Of a stretch of DNA of 64,000 nucleotides, positions 1 to 10,701 are shown piece after piece. Below the pieces are notes generated by a model. The model was not told the DNA's origin and did no database searches. It worked only from the letters and a program-made list of their open reading frames with translations. This DNA comes from Petrolisthes cinctipes (Eukaryota; Arthropoda; Malacostraca; Decapoda; Porcellanidae), in the NCBI GenBank assembly GCA_033782935.1, contig JAWQEG010001313.1, positions 772,001-836,000 on the forward strand, written 5' to 3'. Numbering within the stretch: the first letter of the stretch is position 1; each line of letters opens with the position of its first letter. The translations under genes and the position numbers were made by a program.

Positions 1-405
1 ACTATCATTACTAGCGGTTGAGTTATTGTTGTGTGAAGTTGCACTGTTGCGCTCACTGCACTGAGATACTGCACTAATGGGTTCACTGCAGGGATGTACA
101 CTGTCACCTTCGCTATTAAGAGACACAGAACTGACTTGTTCACTAGATGGGGAGTTAACACTGCTGTCTTCACTGGATGATGGTGTGTTGCATGATGAAG
201 GAGCTCCGTCTCTGTGATGTGCCATTATCTTATCCACGAGTTGGTCTTTATTGGCCCATACATTTGTTAGACCAATATTGCGGCAACGTTTCTGCAGTTG
301 TAATTTGGTGAGGTTGTAGAGATATTCTTTCGTAGGGTTTTCCATGGAAGGCTCACCTGTGACTTCCTCACATGTTGCTGCAGGTACAGCGGTAGACGAA
401 GCCAT
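1..405 (-). CDS. Partial SAP-like-domain protein, open at the left window edge
   Basis: A minus-strand ORF of 135 codons runs from an ATG at 405-403 to the window edge without a stop. An in-frame TAG preceded by ATG lies 11 codons upstream, so this ATG is the first after a stop. Residues about 25-60 contain LTKLQLQKRCRNIGLTNVW followed by a K-D-Q-L-V-D-K-I segment. This resembles the helix-turn-helix SAP motif (leucine positions, central KxRCRxxGL, then KxxLVxxI), a DNA/RNA-binding fold found in host proteins and in some transposon ORFs. The C-terminal visible half is Ser-rich with SSEDSS and SSEQVSS and looks disordered. Upstream on the same strand lie a GC-rich stretch (about 500-535), an inverted CCAAT box (about 576-584) and an AT motif (591-600); a promoter there is only a guess. 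It could be a host gene or a transposable-element ORF1, and the missing C-terminus prevents a decision. Confidence 0.55.
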   Translation of the reverse strand, partial: MASSTAVPAATCEEVTGEPSMENPTKEYLYNLTKLQLQKRCRNIGLTNVWANKDQLVDKIMAHHRDGAPSSCNTPSSSEDSSVNSPSSEQVSSVSLNSEGDSVHPCSEPISAVSQCSERNSATSHNNNSTASNDS

Positions 406-544
406 GTTGCTTGCTGATGTTGGTATTGCAGCACTAGCCTACATTAAACGCTCACACGTATGCAGTATTTTGTATTACTCTCTGTGTATGGGGATAGCTC
501 GGCCAGCGCGGCGCGGAGCGGCTGCGACCTCACTCTATGGAGGT

Positions 545-545
545 C

Positions 546-576
<31 letters not shown>

Positions 577-728
577 CCAATCAGAGCGAGTTATAATAAG
601 CGCTTAATTTGAACTGTTATTATGAGAGAGAGAGAATTAATAGTACAGGAGCTGTTGTATATCCATCTCCTTCCTCCTCAGTATCATGGCCTGATGTGGT
701 AATGTCGGTTGTACAACAAGGGAATCAC

Positions 729-794
<66 letters not shown>
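545..794. repeat. (GA)n and (CA)n(GA)n microsatellites
   Basis: Two GA dinucleotide runs, about 548-570 and 742-794, the second preceded by a short CA run from about 729. ORFs across them translate to ER/RE repeats and are not genes. Confidence 0.95.
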
Positions 795-796
<2 letters not shown>

Positions 797-873
797 TGAT
801 TGTCATTAATGTGAAGTAAAATTAACATTGACAGACGGAATGAAGGTTTTTTATAACAGATTAGGCCGCAACA

Positions 874-1246
874 TACAGTCGCGGTAAATAATAAACATCC
901 ACATATGGGTATCTCAAACAATTTACCGTCTAAAGTTTTCACGTTCACATATGATGTTATTGTTTTAAGTAGTGTGTAGCTGCTTGTATTAAATTAAAAG
1001 ATGGTAGTTAACCTGTGTGTGTGTTATTGTTTTAAGTAGTGTGTAGCTACTAGTATTAAATTAAAAGATAATAGTTAACCTGTGTGTGTGTTATTGTTTT
1101 AAGTAGTGTGTAGCTACTTGTATTAAATTAAAAGATGGTAGTTAACCTATTTCTAGGAAAGTTTATCATCTAAGGAACAGAGGAAAGCTGTCAAACTCTT
1201 ACGTGAATTACCGCTATACGGATGATTATATTTGACACCGACTGTA
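874..1246. mobile_element. Candidate Tc1/mariner-like MITE with internal 67-bp tandem repeats
   Basis: The left end reads TA-CAGTCGCGGTAAATAATAA from 874. The right end at about 1200-1246, read on the minus strand, begins TA-CAGTCGGTGTCAAATATAA. The two ends align over about 40 bases and each sits next to TA, the target duplication expected of Tc1/mariner elements. The interior holds three direct copies of a 67-bp unit (next feature). There is no transposase ORF, so it would be non-autonomous. Superfamily assignment rests on termini only. Confidence 0.45.
955..1152. repeat. 67-bp tandem repeat, 3 copies
   Basis: The word TGTTTTAAGTAGTGTGTAGC starts at 961, 1028 and 1095, so the period is exactly 67 bp. 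Copies differ at only a few positions (for example TGCTTG, TACTAG and TACTTG). Confidence 0.9.
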
Positions 1247-1258
1247 CATACGCAGGGA

Positions 1259-1424
1259 CAGTCAGCGGCAGAAGTCCTGTCGCCTCACCTGCTGCTTCAC
1301 CGAGGCAAAAAATGTTCATAGACTCGAGAAATACACATGTTTTCTACACATAATAATCTCGAGTCTATGAACATCGCGTACCTTGGTGAAGCAAGTGAGG
1401 CGACAGGACTTTTGCCACCGACTG
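1259..1424. mobile_element. 166-bp foldback (hairpin) element
   Basis: The left arm (about 1259-1327) and right arm (about 1358-1424) are near-perfect reverse complements. Shared words include AAGTCCTGTCGCCTCAC, GCTTCACC and GTTCATAGACTCGAGA. The loop is only about 30 bases. Outer ends read CAGTC on both sides. No coding capacity and no clear target duplication. It is best read as a foldback-type MITE or an inverted duplication. Confidence 0.75.
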
Positions 1425-1499
1425 GACACCACTACATGTGAGAAGGCTGTTTGTTATCAAAAACCTTCAGTCGTGGTGTCATTTTGTATGGCGCAGAAA

Positions 1500-2320
1500 G
1501 TCAACTGTGTTATGGATATATATTATTTTACACTGTTAATTTGTAATGAATGTGTGTACTGCCACAATCAAATATCCACCCACACTTTTTTCCCTTCGTA
1601 GTAAATATCTTGGTAATAAAGAACAACACGTGTATGATTTTGCAGCACCTCATAATAATTAAAATAATAATAATAATATCCACCAACATTTTCCTTCCAT
1701 CGTAGTAAATATCTTGGTAATAAAAACAACACGTGTATGATTTTGCAGCACCTCATAATAATAATAATGATAATAATAATAATAATAATAATATCCACCG
1801 ACACTTTCCTTCCATCGAAGTAAATATCTTGGTAATAAAGAACAACACGTGTATGATTTTGCATAATAATATCCACCAACACGATAGTTTTATTGTTGTG
1901 TGTATAGCCACAATCATAATATTATAACCACCGACACTTTCCTTCCATCTTACAAATAAATCAATCTCAAATAATAATATAATCATACAACAACACCTTA
2001 AGTCAACTCAACCTCCTCAATTATTATTATTATGAGGTGGTACAAAATCATACACGTGTTGTTCTTTATTACCAAGATATTTACTACGATGGAAGGAAAG
2101 TGTTGGTAGATATAATAATAATGAGGTGCTACAAAATCACACAAATGTTGTTTGTTCTTCATTACCAAGATATTTACTACGATGGAAGGAAAGTGTTGGT
2201 GGATATTTGATTGTGGCTGTACATTACACACCCATATACCGTAATGACTTGTTTTGTACTGTTGTTATGGATGTATATTATTACAATGTTAATTTGTAAT
2301 GAATGTGTGTACAGTAAACC
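1500..2320. repeat. Cluster of ~100-bp repeats in direct and inverted orientation
   Basis: A unit containing CCTTCCATCGTAGTAAATAT, CTTGGTAATAAAGAACAACA and CGTGTATGATTTTGCAGCAC, ending in (TAA)n, occurs three times on the + strand (about 1575, 1685, 1800). It occurs twice inverted (about 2035-2105 and 2125-2200). The flanks, about 1500-1570 and 2205-2310, share GTTAATTTGTAATGAATGTG. The Asn/Ile/Tyr-rich ORFs here come from the TAA runs and are not genes. Confidence 0.8.
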
Positions 2321-2439
2321 CTCATTTCCATTTTATTATTTTATTTTTTATTTTGTTCATCTTTATCTTCCATTTATTATTCGTTTATTTTCATTTAATT
2401 TCCACATTCTTTTAACTTTTTATTATTTTTAAGTTTTAC

Positions 2440-2720
2440 CTTCTTAATTAATTTTATCAATGATTCACACCAAAATATTAAAAAACAAGCAATGCATATT
2501 TTAATTTTTATTGAAAAAAAAACTGTAAAAAAATGAAAAACTAAATCTGTAAAAATAATGAAAAAAAAAATGTAAAAAAAAAATGAAAAAAAAATACTGT
2601 TTTGAAATCTGTAAAGGAAATTATTGTATTAAAACCTGATAAAAAAAAGTTATTGTATTAAAACCTGATAAAAAAAAGTTATTGTATTAAAACCTGTAAA
2701 GGAAATTATTGTATTATTTT
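2440..2720. repeat. A-rich tract with short direct repeats
   Basis: AT-rich sequence with A runs and a ~28-bp unit (AAAAAAAGTTATTGTATTAA then AACCTG) repeated about three times at 2640-2720. No coding signal. Confidence 0.7.
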
Positions 2721-2770
2721 GGAACTAATGGTTAAAATACTCACCATTTTATAACAGACGATGTGAAGGC

Positions 2771-2772
2771 GA

Positions 2773-2806
<34 letters not shown>

Positions 2807-2843
2807 GGCAGTAGCAGTAGTAGTAGTAGTAGTAGTAGTAGAG

Positions 2844-2910
<67 letters not shown>

Positions 2911-2939
2911 CAGTAGCAGTAGTAGTAGTAGTAGTAGAG

Positions 2940-2981
<42 letters not shown>
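2771..2981. repeat. (GTA)n trinucleotide microsatellite
   Basis: About 210 bp of GTA/TAG repeats with scattered GTGGCAGTAGCA and GAGG interruptions. All long V-, Y- or L-rich ORFs here are translations of the repeat. Confidence 0.97.
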
Positions 2982-3287
2982 CATCAACCAACAGCCGAAG
3001 TGGAAAATAAATAAATATGTCATGGATTAATAATTATATTTATTATTTTTATTACAGTTTAATTGTTACTGTTAAATGAAAAAAAAAATCCTCAAAAAGA
3101 TTTATTTAAATATTTGTTAAGTCTAAGTTTAATCATGAAATGCTATGAAGTCCAAAATTTAAATAAATTATCAAATTGTATAAAGTTTTAATAGTTTAAA
3201 GTTTTAATTGAAAAAATATGTTTGATTTACACATCAACATAAAAATACTTAAATCAAACAAAAGATATTAGGTCGATTCCTAAGTGG

Positions 3288-3480
3288 TTGGTATTTGTTT
3301 GTAAGCACACAAAGCTTTTGGTTGGTCAGCTTACAAACCAATAGCACTGTGTAATGTAAAGGGTAGTACTAACCTGGTCCGATGACGCCGAGCCCTCTCC
3401 AGAGGACCCGGCGATGACCACACCCTCTACACAGGGTGTGGCCAACAGCCACTGTAGGGGGGCAATTACATGTGCAAGTT
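3288..3480. other. GC-rich segment with two hairpins, unassigned
   Basis: A patch less AT-rich than its surroundings. GTTTGTAAGC (3297-3306) pairs with GCTTACAAAC (3329-3338). CCACACCCT (about 3418) pairs with AGGGTGTGG (about 3433-3441) across a 6-base loop. No ORF, and it matches no RNA family I recognise. It may be a fragment of a small mobile element. Confidence 0.35.
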
Positions 3481-3675
3481 GCCTTGCATTAGTTAAATAC
3501 ATACATATATATATAAAATAAAATACATCCTGACAATTTATTAAGTTAATAAAATTTTATTAAATCCTGACATTGTACAATCTAATTAATATATACACAC
3601 ACAAATACAATACACATACCCACACACTCATACACGCCAGCGAAGCTCCCTAGTTGTAACCTGTAGTAGTTGAAG

Positions 3676-3761
3676 ATGTAGTAGTAGTAGTAGTAGTGGT
3701 AGTAGTAGTAGTAGTAGTAGTGGTAGTAGTAGTAGTGGTAGTAGTAGTAATAGTGGTGGTG

Positions 3762-3793
<32 letters not shown>

Positions 3794-3794
3794 G

Positions 3795-3844
<50 letters not shown>

Positions 3845-3888
3845 AGTAGTAGTAGTAGTAGTGGTAGGGGTAGTAGTAGTAGTAGTAA
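3676..3888. repeat. (GTA)n/(GTG)n trinucleotide microsatellite
   Basis: About 210 bp of GTA repeats interspersed with GTG, followed by a short CA run. Confidence 0.97.
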
Positions 3889-4190
3889 CACACACACATC
3901 CAATGTATGTCTGTAAAGAAAAGAGAAAAGTATAAATTATTTTGTTCCAACATTTAATAATGGCAGAACACAGTATATAATTTATACTCTTAGTACATTG
4001 TAGTGTGGTGATTCCCCCAAAGTATGTCAGGAAACAAACACCACCAGATTAACCATAATAATAATAATAATAATAATGGTAGCCTGTTGTTGTTGTTGTT
4101 TGGAGGAATACACAGTTGTTGTTGTTGTAGATTTACCAACAACACAACAACCTCTCCTTAAGACAACACAAATAATAATAATATTGTATA

Positions 4191-4193
<3 letters not shown>

Positions 4194-4265
<72 letters not shown>
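4194..4265. repeat. (TA)n microsatellite
   Basis: About 36 TA repeats immediately beyond the 3' flank of the Penelope-like fragment. Confidence 0.97.
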
Positions 4266-4268
<3 letters not shown>

Positions 4269-4478
4269 GAAAGCTCACTTCACCGTGAGATATAATTGCA
4301 GAGTAACCACAGGAGAAAACAAAGGCAGAACAGTAAGTACTTTCGTATATTACATCTTCAGACAGAATGATACAGAGACATGAGATGGAGTATATATATA
4401 CAGTGGGAAAATGGGAGGAGCTACACTTGGACAAAGGGTCTGATACCCACCTCACCTCACCTCACCTGACCCATTTTC
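4266..4478 (-). mobile_element. 3' non-coding region of a Penelope-like element, with a hammerhead-like motif
   Basis: This segment lies directly downstream (minus strand) of the stop codon of the GIY-YIG ORF. It continues without another repeat until the (TA)n run, so I treat it as the element's 3' UTR. At 4363-4331 (minus) it contains CTGAAGA, which fits the hammerhead box CUGANGA. A weak GTA/TAC helix and GAAA follow. Hammerhead motifs are known from Penelope-like elements, but here the helices are poor, so it is a candidate or a decayed copy. Confidence 0.5.
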
Positions 4479-5528
<1,050 letters not shown>

Positions 5529-5672
5529 AATAATGATGTCAGTGTAGATTAAAAAGTATATGGTAATGATATAAATTGAAAAGTACACAAATAATATTGA
5601 GTTTATAAAGATAAACATATTATCGAGTATATTTATAGCATATCATATCATGTATAAATATTATAGCCCCCA

Positions 5673-6120
5673 GACTCCCTGGTCCAGTAAGCTGTGGTCC
5701 CATTACCCTGGGATGTGCTTCAGTAGTCCAGACATATAGGGACATACAGACATATAGGACCATACAGACATATAGGACCATACAGACTCCCTGGTCCAGT
5801 AAGCTGTGGTCCCATTTCCCTGGGATGTGCATCAGTAGTCCAGGCATATAGGGACATACAGACATATAGGACCATACAGACGTATAGGACCATACAGACT
5901 CCCTGGTCCAGTAAGCTGTGGTCCCATTACCCTGGGATGTGCTTCAGTAGTCCAGGCATATAGGGACATATAGGGACATACAGACATATAGGACCATACA
6001 GACTCCCTGGTCCAGTAAGCTGTGGTCCCATTTCCCTGGGATGTGCTTCAGTAGTCCAGGCATATAGGGCCATACATACATATAGGGCCATACAGACATA
6101 TAGAGCCATACAGACATATA
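5673..6120. repeat. ~112-bp minisatellite, 4 copies, with an inner ~20-bp sub-repeat
   Basis: GACTCCCTGGTCCAGTAAGC starts at 5673, 5785, 5897 and 6001. Each copy also holds CCCTGGGATGTGC and CAGTAGTCCAG, followed by several ACATATAGGACCATACAG sub-units. The [16 protein letters not shown] ORFs on the minus strand are translations of the sub-repeat. Confidence 0.93.
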
Positions 6121-6121
6121 G

Positions 6122-6511
<390 letters not shown>

Positions 6512-6589
6512 ACTGATACAAATTGAAAAGTAAACATAAATTTAGGCATAAATTTACAGATAAATATATGTATGGTAAATGGAATGAAA

Positions 6590-6772
6590 TACATGTGTGT
6601 GTGTGTGTGTGTGTATGTGTGTGTAACCTTGTGATGGTTTTGGTGGGCTGTCGTCCAGAAACTCCCTGCTTCAGATCTCAGGCTTGGACTCAGGTGGGCC
6701 GGGTGTGTGTGTATGTGTGTGTGTGTGTGTAGCCTTGTGATAGTTTGGGTGGGCTGTGTGTGTGTGTGTACA
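6590..6772. repeat. (GT)n runs with short duplications
   Basis: Three GT runs (about 6594-6624, 6705-6731, 6757-6769) separated by related words such as CCTTGTGATRGTTTKGGTGG, indicating local duplication. Confidence 0.85.
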
Positions 6773-6954
6773 TTAGAGTGTTGTCATTCTTCCAAAGTAC
6801 TGTATGTCACACAACAACAACAGAACTGGTCCTGGAGTGGCGGCGTCTACGTCGTGGGACACTCCCCTTCCCCCCCAGGGCTGCCAAGGAAGGAAGCTAC
6901 GGGGGGGGCCAAACCGCCACAAAATCTCCCCGCCCCCATCAACGAGGCGGTAAC

Positions 6955-7330
6955 CTTTGACTGAAATATCTTGGTGGTAGAGTAAAAAGTTACACACATA
7001 ATTACATACAACACAGAACCAACACCGTTCTCCCTCACAACACGACACTATCAACAAACATAATGGTAATCTGTTGACTGAAATATCTTGGTAGAGTAAA
7101 AAGTTACACACATATATACAACACACAACCAACACCATTCTTCCTCACTGCCTTTAGTGGGTGCCAGCATCAACACGGACTCTGGACTCCTCGGACTCTG
7201 GACTGCTCGGACTCTGGACTGCTGCTGGGACAGACAGTCTGGCCAACAACACCAACCCATCAACAAACATAATGGTAATCTGTTGACTGTAATAACTTTG
7301 TAGAGTAATTAGTAGCCTTACCAACCAACA
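6955..7330. repeat. Three diverged copies of a ~75-bp repeat
   Basis: The word CTGAAATATCTTGG followed by TAGAGTAAAAAGTTACACAC occurs at about 6960 and 7078. A shorter version (CTGTAATAACTTTGTAGAGT) is at about 7287. The last two are preceded by ACATAATGGTAATCTGTTGA. A GGACTCTGGACT triplication lies at about 7180-7215. Confidence 0.75.
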
Positions 7331-7342
7331 CCATGAAGCTCC

Positions 7343-7400
7343 ACTGTGTGTGTGTGTGTGTGTGTGTGTGTCTGTCTGGCTGTCTGTCTGTCTGTCTGTC

Positions 7401-7454
<54 letters not shown>

Positions 7455-7541
7455 TGTCTGTCTGTGTGTGTGTGTGTGTGTCTGTCTGTCTGTGTCTGTG
7501 TGTGTATCTGTCTGTCTGTGTATGTGTGTGTGTGTCACCAT
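7343..7541. repeat. (GT)n/(GTCT)n microsatellite
   Basis: GT repeats with embedded GTCT (CTGT) blocks. The Cys/Val-rich ORFs on + and Thr/His-rich ORFs on - are artefacts. Confidence 0.97.
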
Positions 7542-7659
7542 CTAGTATGACACATATGAATAAAAAACACACATACATACAAACCAACACTTCATTACAG
7601 CACTTCACAACAACAACAAGAGTCCCAGTCCATCCTAGAAATAATAAAGAAAAGAAAAT

Positions 7660-8489
7660 ACACATATATAACACACATATATATATATAACACAAATATA
7701 TAACACACATATATATAACACACATATATATAACACACATTTATAACACACAAATATAACACACATATATATATATAACACACACATATATATAACACAC
7801 ACATATATATAACACACACATATATATAACACACACATATATATAACACACATTTATAACACACAAATATAACACACATATATATACCACACATATATAT
7901 ACCACACATATATATAACACACATATATATAACACACACATATATATAACACACACATATATATAACACACATATATATATATAACACACATATATATAA
8001 CACACACATATATATAACACACATATATATATTATATATATCACACATATATATAACACACACATATATATAACACACACATATATATAACACACACATA
8101 TATATAACACACACATATATATAACACACACATATATATAACTAACATATATATAACACACATATATATACCACACATATATATACCACACATATATATA
8201 CCACACATATATATATAACACACATATATAACACACATATATAACACACGTATATAACACACACATATATATAACACACATATAAATAACACACACATAT
8301 ATATATATATCACACATATATATAACACACACATATATATAACACACACATATATATAACACACACATATATATAACACACACATATATAACACACACAT
8401 ATATAACACACACATATATAACACACATATATATAACACACATATATAACACATATATAACACACATATATAACACACACACATATAAC
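7660..8489. repeat. ~830-bp compound array of (CA)n(TA)n units
   Basis: Repeats of 14-20 bp, ACACACATATATATA with length variation and occasional TTTATAAC, CCACAC or AATATAAC variants. Minus-strand ORFs of up to 298 codons of Cys/Val/Ile/Tyr arise because the repeat lacks stops on that strand. They are not genes. Confidence 0.95.
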
Positions 8490-8513
8490 ACACATACTAC
8501 TACTATTAGTAGT

Positions 8514-9414
8514 AGTCGGTGAGAGAGCTTGTGTGATCTGTTTGAATTTTGCTAGCTATGCTGGGGGACATTTAGTCCAGTAGGGTTACCCATGCCAGAA
8601 AGGTAGCGTTATTAGGATTCTGACTAAGAGTTGTCAAATCTTCACATTTCCCTTCTTGGTGTATCTCCTAGCATCCCCTTACTAGTCTTTTTCGGTTCTG
8701 TTAATATTAAGTTTCACAACTGCTCTTCAACTGTCCTAACAAAAAAAACAAAAAAAAAATCCATCACTTTCGATATAAGTTTTTATTGTTAAGGACCTCA
8801 CCAGCTACCTTATGCCGTGTAAGAAGGGAGTCTTTGGAACCTCTTAAAACAACGCCTTTTAACGCTCACAGGTTTCGAAAGGGCTGAGATTGAAGGGATC
8901 TCAGGCGTGTGGGTTACGAGTAATGGAGATGCCTCAGGACCCTCGTAGGTATTCTCTTAGATTAATAAGCCTGACCAGCTCCCTGTGACCGTTCTTAGGT
9001 GCCTAAAGGCTCGACTGCTCTTTGGTGAGAGAGCTTTCGTGCCTCGCTGGCTGCCAGGCGAGTAAAAGATCTCGGATTAAGTCATGGGCATTTAGTTTTA
9101 CTATTTGCTTTAAGTTTGGCCGCGGATGGAGGATTAGTAGGGATTAGTAGGACGACGGTTACACTTCAAGCACCCCTGTCGAAAAATCAGAGTCCCATTT
9201 ACTTAGGACTCTTGTGCTGCTCAGTTGGGAGCTGCAGCACGATTGGGGCCGTCCGGCCCAGGGGAGACCTTAGGGTTGGTGTGCTTGGCTCATAAGGGTT
9301 TCTGTTGGCCGAACGACCGAAAACCTTCTGGAAGTAGGCGGATGAGACTTATGCGAGACCAAATCACATTACATTTTCTTTTGTATTGTTGGTCTTAAAT
9401 TGAATTAGAGAGAG
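8514..9414 (+). mobile_element. 5' non-coding region of the CR1-like LINE
   Basis: About 900 bp of non-repetitive, more GC-balanced sequence between the microsatellite and the ORF1 ATG. It carries no ORF of note. It is assigned to the LINE by position only, and its exact 5' boundary is not defined. The left flank is a short TAC/TAG trinucleotide run (about 8494-8515). Confidence 0.6.
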
Positions 9415-10701
9415 ATGACTGGTCCATCAGCAAGAAAATTTACATGTACTACATGCAAGGTATACCGCTGGTGTGAGGACTTCAGCGGGAGGAGTGCGAG
9501 CGACCTAGACTCCTCGAGTGTCTGCGACTTTTGCAAACTCGAGGAGAGGTTGATGAAGCACATCTCACTGCTCACGAAGGAGAACAACTCCCTAAAGGAG
9601 GAAGTTCTCCGAATGGACTCACAGAGGTGTGACTACCATGTGAGAGACAAGGCAGTCCAAGGAGCTTCTTCACCGGAGAGCTCCACCATGGCGGTAAAGA
9701 ACAAGATGAAGAAGAACAAGAAGAAGAAGAACAAGAAGAAGAACAACAAGAAGAAGAACAACAACAATGAAGAGGGAAAAGAGACTGCAGAAAAGCGAAA
9801 TGGAAAAGAGACTGCAGAAAAGTGTGATGGAAAAGAGGAGGGGAATATGGAGAAGGGAGAAAAACCCAAGAAGACAGTTGAGGAGGGATTAGAGGAAAGT
9901 GAGGAATCAAATAAGAAGGAAAAGAAAATGAAGAAGGAAAAGAAGACGAAGAAGCAACCTGGAGGAAGTGACGAGCCCGGCAGGAATTCAAAACGATCTC
10001 GAGATCCTCACAAGGCATCTCGTGCTCCTACCAAGGAGAGGCCTGTGGATATACACATTATAGGTGATTCCCAGGCACGAGGGCTGCAACCGCTAATTGC
10101 AGATCGCCTTCACACTTCTGTGAAGGTGAATTGTTTACCAGGTTGTGGCAATGCTGACCTCCGAAAGGAAGCTGAGAGGATCCAAACATCCAGATCTGCT
10201 GTCATTGCACTCATGGTGAGTGGTAATGACATCTACCTGAGAAATGGTAGAGTAGGCATGACCGAAGGAGTCCTCTCGGATGTGCTCGGTGCAGTAGATG
10301 ACTGTGGGTTAAAAACCCGCAGAAGGGTAGTTGTTGGCATGCTCCCAAGGAGAGGCCCTTTAGGGACTGCTCTGTCAAAGAACATTGCAGTAAATCAGCG
10401 CCTGGCTGATTTGTGTACTGCCGAGGGGGTGTTTTTTGTTTACCCCTACACCTCACTCTTTGGTAGAGACGACCTCTACCTGAGGGATGGCACACATCTC
10501 TCACTAAAGGAGAAAGAAGTGCTTTCCAAATTAATGGAAGACGCCATCCGACGATGTCTCAGGAGCACTCGACCGAGCGTGGAGGAGATCCCTCGTCGCT
10601 ATGCTAGAGTGACCCCAGAGAAGACATTTGCTGAGATCCTGAAGAAGGATATCCCCAGCACTACCAAGACAATTACCAAACCTGGAAACGGAAGAGTATA
10701 G
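9415..10701 (+). CDS. CR1-like LINE ORF1: zinc-binding N-terminus plus SGNH hydrolase domain
   Basis: An intact 428-codon ORF. Residues 11-40 have CxxC (C11, C14) and CxxC (C37, C40), a short zinc-binding module in the place where many CR1 ORF1 proteins carry a PHD-like finger. Residues about 41-70 look like a coiled coil. Residues about 94-190 are a Lys/Glu-rich low-complexity linker that could bind RNA. Residues about 210-380 form an SGNH/GDSL-type hydrolase: IIGDSQARG with S219, VSGNDIY with G270-N271-D272, and RDGTHLS with D358 and H361. Catalytic Ser, Asn, Asp and His are therefore all present. CR1-like ORF1 proteins are known to contain such esterase-like domains; their role in retrotransposition is unclear. 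The stop lies just before the EN frame of ORF2. The ORF is uninterrupted although the adjacent ORF2 is broken. Confidence 0.88.
   Translation: MTGPSARKFTCTTCKVYRWCEDFSGRSASDLDSSSVCDFCKLEERLMKHISLLTKENNSLKEEVLRMDSQRCDYHVRDKAVQGASSPESSTMAVKNKMKKNKKKKNKKKNNKKKNNNNEEGKETAEKRNGKETAEKCDGKEEGNMEKGEKPKKTVEEGLEESEESNKKEKKMKKEKKTKKQPGGSDEPGRNSKRSRDPHKASRAPTKERPVDIHIIGDSQARGLQPLIADRLHTSVKVNCLPGCGNADLRKEAERIQTSRSAVIALMVSGNDIYLRNGRVGMTEGVLSDVLGAVDDCGLKTRRRVVVGMLPRRGPLGTALSKNIAVNQRLADLCTAEGVFFVYPYTSLFGRDDLYLRDGTHLSLKEKEVLSKLMEDAIRRCLRSTRPSVEEIPRRYARVTPEKTFAEILKKDIPSTTKTITKPGNGRV

Noticed and set aside
3265..3300. tRNA-like B box (AGGTCGATTCC)
   Set aside because: One base short of the consensus, no A box at the right distance and no cloverleaf.
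7595..8491. 298-codon Cys/Tyr/Val ORF on minus
   Set aside because: Encoded wholly by the CA/TA compound repeat.
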